From contig WBMV01006646.1 of NCBI GenBank assembly GCA_013396655.1, forward strand, positions 248,001 through 312,000: a stretch of 64,000 nt of DNA, in the 5' to 3' direction. Source of the DNA: Campylorhamphus procurvoides (lineage: Eukaryota; Chordata; Aves; Passeriformes; Dendrocolaptidae). Positions 62,747 to 64,000 of this stretch are shown in pieces; positions within the stretch are counted from its first letter, which is position 1, and every line of letters starts with the position of its first letter. The notes beneath the pieces were generated by a model, which made no database searches, was not told where the DNA came from, and was given only the letters and a program-made list of their open reading frames with translations. Position numbers and translations under genes: made by a program.

Positions 62747-63063
62747 TCAAGAGCATTCACTGAAAAAATATGCACACAAGAGTTTACACTTTACTTAGTC
62801 AGCATACTAATTCTCTACAATAGGGTAGTAGAAATCAGCTTTCAAACTGTCTTTAACCTATAATATGAATCTTTTTGGTCAAACTGGATTTTCTCTTCCT
62901 AATCTTATCTGAAATACTTTGTTGAAATTGCACAGGCAATGGGATCTGTAACAGAGAGACACATATAACCATATGGTGGCAGAGAAATGCTTTGAAGTGT
63001 TTTGTGGCAGTTCCACAAAATGAAATAGTCTGTACTTTTTGCAGAGCAAACTCAAAAAGATGA

Positions 63064-63087
63064 TTTTTTTGTTTGTTTGTTTGTTTT
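63064..63087. repeat. GTTT tetranucleotide microsatellite
   Basis: A T run followed by four gttt units. It is the start of the 100-codon frame 63073-63375, whose N-terminus is therefore low complexity. Confidence 0.85.
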
Positions 63088-64000
63088 CTGGCTCTAAGTT
63101 CATTGCTTTTTAAAGATTTTCCAAAATATTGTTATGGAGTGGACCTTGTCTTAAGCTTCCCAGCTGAGTCTCAAGGAAGCAGAGAAGCCAGATCATTCCC
63201 TTCCTGCTACCCTACCACAACTGTGATCAGTTATAATACCAGACTTGCGATAGGCTTATACTTGTGCAGACTGGCAGCTGACCCAGGGGAACCTCTGTCT
63301 GCGGATGTGTTGGAAGCTGTTGAGAGAGCAAAGCCTTTGAAAAGAAGGGATGGAAAGCCTTGGATGAAATTCTGAGACTTCAATTGTTTGTGGGGTGGGA
63401 GAGGTTCATGACAAGACTGATAAAAGAGAAATAAACAAAAACCATGTGGCTGCCTTGCTAGGTCTCTTTCCATCAGCAAAAGTTCTGTGGAGATTGAAAA
63501 CTAAGCATGGTGCCACTCCTTTGGTCTGTTCTGAAAGGAGCTGGAAACAGGCGTGTATCTAGAAGTTGGGACACCTTATGTTCCTCACTTTTTAGTTTGT
63601 CTAGGTGAAAAGTATCAAATAGTTCCAAATTAGTTTTGCAAGAAATGATCCCTCACGTACAGAGTAAAGGGAAAAAGAGTGTAAGGAGGGAAGCTGTACA
63701 GGTTCCTCTTCCAGCCTGGCAACCAGCTGTAAGATATCCCTTCTCATACACAAACTCTGAAGAAGAAATTGGCTACAGCAGCAGCTCCCCATCACTCGAA
63801 CAGGATCAGTGGACCCGGGCAGAACAGATCCAGAAGGAGGGGAAAAATATGGAGATTTCACCAAGGGTTCTTGGACAGGCATGTATAGTGTTATGTGAGT
63901 GTGTAAGAGGGAAAAAAAAGAACAGGTGGTTGCAACCCCAGCAACTAATGAGGCTTTGGAAAGACCAGATGTGACTGTCAGTGCATAGCTGGATTGGGAA
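63088..64000 (+). other. Noncoding or unassigned, with two modest plus-strand frames
   Basis: Two plus-strand frames (63073-63375, 100 codons; 63636-63974, 112 codons) have fairly protein-like C-terminal and central composition, for example LSADVLEAVERAKPLKR in the first and YSSSSPSLEQDQWTRAEQ in the second. I recognise neither. The frames differ, are separated by a stop-filled 260-bp gap, and lack convincing splice sites. The simplest reading is chance frames at the window edge. Confidence 0.15.

Noticed and set aside
1..64000. CRISPR arrays, tRNA, rRNA, operons or prokaryotic features
   Set aside because: No spaced direct repeats, no tRNA-like A/B boxes noticed by eye, no long compact genes. 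The sequence is vertebrate. A tRNAscan and Rfam search was not possible here.

Overview
The window reads as avian nuclear DNA, probably intergenic or deep intronic, from an unidentified bird. The diagnostic element is a 5'-truncated CR1 LINE at about 13303-13850 on the minus strand. It carries the bird CR1 3' terminus (tandem tcatagaatcatgg-type octamers, then the ggttggaagggacctt block). Two shorter CR1 tails lie at 7749-7840 (+) and 39590-39640 (-). Older, heavily decayed CR1-like fragments of the kind shared by turtles, crocodilians and birds lie at 15284-15440, 30390-30480, 31285-31348 and 31893-32135. By eye the sequence is AT-rich and CpG-poor, with few repeats, which fits a bird gene desert or a large intron.

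I found no protein-coding gene, rRNA, tRNA, CRISPR array or bacterial-type operon that I can support. Open reading frames are all short (the longest is 153 codons, at 25082-25543 on the minus strand). They overlap on both strands, and none shows a domain I recognise apart from reverse-transcriptase remnants inside LINE fossils. That is the chance background expected for 64 kb of AT-rich noncoding DNA. Exons too short to recognise could still be present.

Layout: 1-7.1 kb, unique noncoding DNA with a G/T-rich low-complexity tract at the left edge and a doubtful MIR-like trace. 7.1-11.2 kb, a MIR-like fossil, a CR1 tail, a possible hAT transposon end and an 18-bp minisatellite. 13.3-15.5 kb, the main CR1, an unusual 28-bp inverted copy of part of it flanked by small hairpins, and an older CR1. 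18.0-19.0 kb, a compositionally foreign block with a CpG-dense core, best read as a candidate solo retroviral LTR or unclassified repeat. 19-30 kb, mostly unique sequence, including a candidate conserved regulatory segment at 27.96-28.31 kb. 30.4-32.1 kb, a cluster of fossil CR1 pieces. 32-64 kb, mostly unique sequence with a short CR1 tail, an A/C-rich tract, a MIR-like fossil at 51.9 kb and small AT-rich repeats.

There are no genes here whose joint action can be described. The most interesting observations are structural: a likely template-switch scar at 14.14-14.22 kb copied from the nearby CR1, the CpG-dense block at 18.4-18.65 kb, and several stretches that look like conserved noncoding elements but need alignment to prove. 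I found no evidence of a new biological system.
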